37,196 nucleotides of DNA from Bacteroidota bacterium (GTDB lineage: Bacteria; Bacteroidota; Rhodothermia; Rhodothermales; Bin80): the NCBI GenBank assembly GCA_028873925.1, contig JAPPNA010000167.1:1-37196 (forward strand), written 5' to 3'. Position 1 is the stretch's first letter; every line of letters starts with the position of its first letter. Made by a program: the position numbers and the translations under genes. Under the pieces are notes generated by a model, which had not been told where the DNA came from, made no database searches, and saw only the letters and a program-made list of their open reading frames with translations. Positions 34,694 to 37,196 of the stretch are shown here, one piece after another.

Positions 34694-34746
34694 ATCCCAT
34701 CCAACACTCGCAAAAATGCAAAACTCCCCATTTTAACATAAAACTC

Positions 34747-34929
34747 TTAGACTGATTTGCCCTCCAGCGCGAACCGCCGCCGGTATTTCACCGATTCCAG
34801 GGATACCCCCTCCAACATCATCGTCATCTGCGCCCACGTCGGCTCTGCGTCCGGCGGCAGCTCAAAAGTGCCCTCCTCCAGACGCTTGTAGCACAATAGG
34901 AACCCGTTCCGGTCCCACAGAATCAGCTA
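34747..34929 (-). pseudogene. tnpB: Fragment of IS66 accessory protein TnpB
   Basis: The C-terminal 59 codons of TnpB are present, beginning LILWDRNGFLLCYKRLEEG and ending in TAA at 34749-34747. The codon just before is TAG (34929-34927), and the upstream sequence no longer resembles TnpB, which is usually about 115 residues. The gene is therefore cut at its 5' end. Its stop lies 53 nt before the TnpC start, the normal IS66 spacing. Confidence 0.75.
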
Positions 34930-34966
34930 TAGCGCTTCCGCAACTGCGAAGCTACCGGAATCATGC

Positions 34967-35260
34967 TTGCCGCAGGAGGCCACGGCGAAAGGTGATGCCG
35001 ATACCGTGACGGTTACGCATCCCTTCCATCCGCAGGGTGGCCAGGTGTTTCGCGTAGCCCCAGGCCAGTGGTTCAGGGGTGTACCGATGCTGCGCTGTTA
35101 TGCGGATGCGGGTACGCAATTCGGTCTGCCGGTGGCGTGGACGAATCAGCGGGAGATAGACGATTTTGAACGGGTCTCAGCCGGGCGTGCACCGTTTCGG
35201 CCGGACGATCTGAAGTGCTTACGGGCGCGGGTGGACGCGCTCCTGAATGATCAGAAATAA
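34967..35260 (+). CDS. DUF5372-like small protein
   Basis: This protein has up to 97 residues. The core pattern VTHPFHPQGGQVFRV then WFRGV resembles DUF5372 proteins, which often sit beside recombinase genes; the family function is unknown. The start is uncertain. TTG 34967 gives 97 residues; GTG 35006, which begins VTVTHPFHP, gives 84 and fits the domain better. An AGGAGG occurs just after the TTG, which favours an initiation codon a little further downstream. It overlaps the upstream frame of the HTH gene region, consistent with one transcription unit with the recombinase. Confidence 0.5.
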   Translation: MPQEATAKGDADTVTVTHPFHPQGGQVFRVAPGQWFRGVPMLRCYADAGTQFGLPVAWTNQREIDDFERVSAGRAPFRPDDLKCLRARVDALLNDQK

Positions 35261-35372
35261 TGGCACCCTATACAAATTATTATATTATCCACCAATGAGG
35301 CCATTGTTAGGCGCAACAATTGACGGTATGGGTGGTATACTGTATTATTTAGTGATCACCATCTGGCTCGCC

Positions 35373-35831
35373 ATGCCGTCCAAGAAGATTGACAGGCTTC
35401 GCACCTCGCGAACCCTGAATCCCAACCCGGAGAAAATCACTGATCCGCTGTTTGAGCAAAGCGAATTCTTCGATCCCAGAGATCTGCTTCAGGTCCGCTA
35501 CGAAATGGTCCGCTGCGCCAGGACGGGGACATCGCTGCAGGACACGGCTTCCCGCTTCGGGACCTCGGTGCCCACTTGTGTGCGCGCCAATCGTAAGTTT
35601 CGGCAGTACGGTCTTCAGGGGCTGATGCCGCAGCGCAGGGGCCCCCGGGGGCCCCACAAGATCACCCCTGATGTCGTTGAATTTATCCTCAAGCACCGCG
35701 CCGATCACGGACTGGTGAGTGCTGAAAAACTCGTGCCGCTAATTGAGGAGCGCTTCAATGTGACGATCCATCCGCGCGGTCTGTATCGGGCCCTGGAAAA
35801 AAACCGTATCGGCACCGATGACGCTGGATAA
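35373..35831 (+). CDS. Helix-turn-helix DNA-binding protein of the recombinase module
   Basis: This 152-residue basic protein has a homeodomain-like helix-turn-helix at about residues 56-90 (SLQDTASRFGTSVPTCVRAN), of the kind found in transposase N-termini. A basic RRGPRGPH linker follows, then a second helical unit (about 108-150) resembling the HTH part of IS630/IS481 transposases. There is no catalytic DDE domain. I chose ATG 35373, which begins MPSKKIDRL; an upstream start at 35247 adds a hydrophobic stretch of doubtful reality. It probably binds the element DNA to direct the serine recombinase or to control its expression. The next frame overlaps its end by 14 nt. Confidence 0.65.
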   Translation: MPSKKIDRLRTSRTLNPNPEKITDPLFEQSEFFDPRDLLQVRYEMVRCARTGTSLQDTASRFGTSVPTCVRANRKFRQYGLQGLMPQRRGPRGPHKITPDVVEFILKHRADHGLVSAEKLVPLIEERFNVTIHPRGLYRALEKNRIGTDDAG

Positions 35832-36051
35832 GCACAGTCTTAACCGCTATTGTCTCTGGCTCCGGCGGTGGTGCGCGGGACAGCGCAGCCAGGCTGCGGC
35901 CACGCTGTGCCACCATGGTTTGGCGCATGCACTGGTGCTCACGGCCGCGCGGCCGCGCCCGGCATCGCCGCCATCGGCCTCACCTGTGCTGTCGGCCTCC
36001 GTGCATAACCAGGCAGCCTCAATGATATTTAACCTGCTGCAGCATGCTTGA
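35818..36051 (+). CDS. Small unknown protein in the recombinase module
   Basis: This 77-residue frame starts at ATG 35818 inside the end of the HTH gene and overlaps the start of the recombinase gene by 8 nt. The N-terminal half has Trp-, Arg- and Cys/His-rich text (C12, C19, then CHH at about 31-33), the rest is Pro/Ser/Ala-rich. I do not recognise it. Tight overlap on both sides argues that it is translated as part of one operon, but the composition leaves room for a non-coding frame. Confidence 0.45.
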   Translation: MTLDKHSLNRYCLWLRRWCAGQRSQAAATLCHHGLAHALVLTAARPRPASPPSASPVLSASVHNQAASMIFNLLQHA

Positions 36052-37144
36052 GCAATCCGCGCAAAAGGTTAAGCCGGAGCATTTGAGCCGCCGTGCGTGC
36101 CTGTATGTGCGGCAGTCTTCTCTGCATCAGGTCCGACATCACACCGAGAGCACGCGGTGCCAGTATGATCTGCGCCATCGCGCCCGTGCACTGGGGTGGG
36201 CCAACGACTGCATTGATGTGATTGATGAAGACCAGGGCAGATCCGGCGCACATGCGACGCATCGCACAGGCTTTCGTGATCTGTTGGCCCGGGTCGCCGC
36301 CCGGGAAGTAGGCCTTGTACTGAGTCTGGAGGTCTCGCGCTTGTGCCGCAACAATGCCGACTGGCACCAGCTGCTGAAGTTTGCGGCGCTGACCGATACG
36401 CTTATCCTTGACGAAGAGGGGATTTACGATCCCAACTGCAGCAACGATAAACTGTTGCTGGGCCTGAAGGGCTCCATCAGTGAGTTTGAGCTGCAATGCC
36501 TCAAAGCTCGTCTGCAGGGCGGCCGGCTCAACAAGGCGCTCCGTGGAGAATTGATACTGCCGCTACCGGTCGGATTTGCATATACGGACACGAAAGCAGT
36601 CGTGCTGGATCCTGATGAATCGGTGGTGGAAGCCATCAAGCTGATTTTTGACATATTTCGTCGCGAAGGCTCCATTACGCAAACGGCCAAATGGTTGCAG
36701 AAGCAGGACTTACGTGTACCGAGCCAGCCACGCAATTCGCGGGGCAAGTTGGAATGGAGCCAGCCTCATATTCCCCGAATTCGGAACATACTCCGCAATC
36801 CCCGCTACGCCGGTTGTTATACGTTCGGGCATCGGAAGTCACAGCCGCAGCCGGACGGACGCATCAAACAGGTCATGCAGCCCATGTCAAAATGGCTGGT
36901 GTGCATACAGGAGCACCATGTCGGCTACATCGACTGGGATGAATTCCTGCGCAATCAGGAGACGCTCGACCGAAACGGATCCAGTTTTAAGTTGGTTCAG
37001 GCACGCCAGACTCCCCAGCGCGAGGGACCGGCCCTACTTCAGTCCCGCGTGCTTTGCGGCCGTTGCGGCCTCCAGATGCGCGTCAAATACGCCAAGCCTA
37101 ACGGGCGAAAGGTGTGGTACTACGCCTGTCGCGATGATATCTAG
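36044..37144 (+). CDS. Large serine recombinase, stopped by TAG in the zinc ribbon
   Basis: This 366-residue frame has the resolvase catalytic domain (about 17-150), with nucleophile S25 in YVRQSS and the LEVSRLCRN and KGSISEFELQ motifs. A recombinase DNA-binding domain follows (about 170-300, including NILRNPRYAG). It ends in a zinc-beta-ribbon start, CGRCGLQMRV then YYACRDDI, and TAG at 37142-37144. Large serine recombinases of this kind are usually several hundred residues longer, and the zinc ribbon lacks its last ligand here. The frame stays open after the TAG for the 17 codons left in the window, with Cys directly after it. So it is either a truncated gene or one more in-frame amber codon. 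It is the last gene of the module. Confidence 0.75.
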   Translation: MLEQSAQKVKPEHLSRRACLYVRQSSLHQVRHHTESTRCQYDLRHRARALGWANDCIDVIDEDQGRSGAHATHRTGFRDLLARVAAREVGLVLSLEVSRLCRNNADWHQLLKFAALTDTLILDEEGIYDPNCSNDKLLLGLKGSISEFELQCLKARLQGGRLNKALRGELILPLPVGFAYTDTKAVVLDPDESVVEAIKLIFDIFRREGSITQTAKWLQKQDLRVPSQPRNSRGKLEWSQPHIPRIRNILRNPRYAGCYTFGHRKSQPQPDGRIKQVMQPMSKWLVCIQEHHVGYIDWDEFLRNQETLDRNGSSFKLVQARQTPQREGPALLQSRVLCGRCGLQMRVKYAKPNGRKVWYYACRDDI

Positions 37145-37196
37145 TGTTTGCCAGAAAAAGCCAAATTTCGGAATTCCGAGGGTGCGGCGGCCGGCA

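Larger units (their letters stand above)
33113..34936 (-). mobile_element. IS66-family element, partial
   Basis: The stretch carries a tnpC transposase gene (33113-34693) and the 3' part of tnpB (34747-34929), in the order and spacing of IS66 elements. The third gene, tnpA, and the start of tnpB are missing on the right, where the DUF5372-recombinase module begins at about 34967. Terminal inverted repeats were not found, so the exact ends are unknown. The transposase sequence is of the type common in Bacteroidota. Confidence 0.8.

Noticed and set aside
1-37196. Genome-wide reassignment of TAG to glutamine
   Set aside because: The long intact genes (for example 9590-12940, 24460-29543) contain many Gln codons and no internal TAG, and the APC permease at 3465-5729 ends with TAG. 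Clustering of in-frame TAG in mobile or decayed genes is better explained by inactivation; it is kept only as a lower-level finding.
1-37196. CRISPR array
   Set aside because: No regularly spaced direct repeats were found, and no cas genes; the RecB-like nuclease domain belongs to a helicase fusion.

Overview
The window looks like a chromosomal segment of a Gram-negative, fairly GC-rich bacterium. I lean towards the Bacteroidota/Rhodothermota side. The reasons are an IS66 transposase of the Bacteroidota sequence type, a 6-bladed beta-propeller protein, an S9 peptidase with a signal peptide, a lipoprotein sulfatase and two ThuA-domain proteins. No rRNA or complete tRNA is present, so this placement is tentative.

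Layout. (1) Positions 1-3,100 are a decayed mobile/plasmid-like patch. It holds a candidate 1.3-kb element bounded by ~67-bp inverted repeats (237-303 and 1478-1545) that carries a broken tyrosine recombinase and a small membrane protein. A frameshifted ParA ATPase with an intact ribbon-helix-helix partner follows, then an IS1380-like transposase remnant. (2) Positions 3,230-3,372 hold a tRNA-Ser-like fragment and a promoter. (3) Positions 3,465-8,092 encode two adjacent transporters: an APC permease fused to UspA domains, and an SLC13-type permease with four TrkA_C domains. (4) Positions 8,253-12,940 encode a DUF4143-type ATPase and a RecB-nuclease/SF1-helicase fusion. (5) Positions 12,956-19,031 encode an S9 peptidase, a sulfatase and two ThuA-domain proteins, all probably exported except perhaps the last. 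(6) Positions 19,145-23,816 are a tight four-gene operon: FAD-linked oxidase, an Fe-S protein that appears to have lost one of two clusters, a Tm-1-like/UPF0261 protein and a creatininase-family amidohydrolase. (7) Positions 24,460-31,317 hold the most unusual locus: a lipoprotein-type MscS channel overlapping by 4 nt a 1034-residue helical protein with a degenerate C-terminal P-loop domain, followed by an OLD-like ATPase/TOPRIM protein. (8) Positions 31,431-37,196 are a second decayed or mobile end. It holds a beta-propeller gene with an in-frame TAG, an IS66 copy whose transposase has two in-frame TAGs, and a DUF5372-HTH-small ORF-serine recombinase module that runs towards the window edge and is itself stopped by TAG.

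How the genes may work together. The 19-24 kb operon reads as one catabolic or redox pathway (oxidase, electron-transfer partner, hydrolase), with substrate unknown. Translational coupling of the MscS-like channel to an ATPase-like protein suggests that an intracellular sensor or chaperone works with the channel; the neighbouring OLD/TOPRIM gene makes a stress-response or anti-phage role worth testing. Lesions cluster in the mobile ends, while the 27 kb between them is free of frameshifts. The breaks therefore look like real decay and not poor sequence quality.
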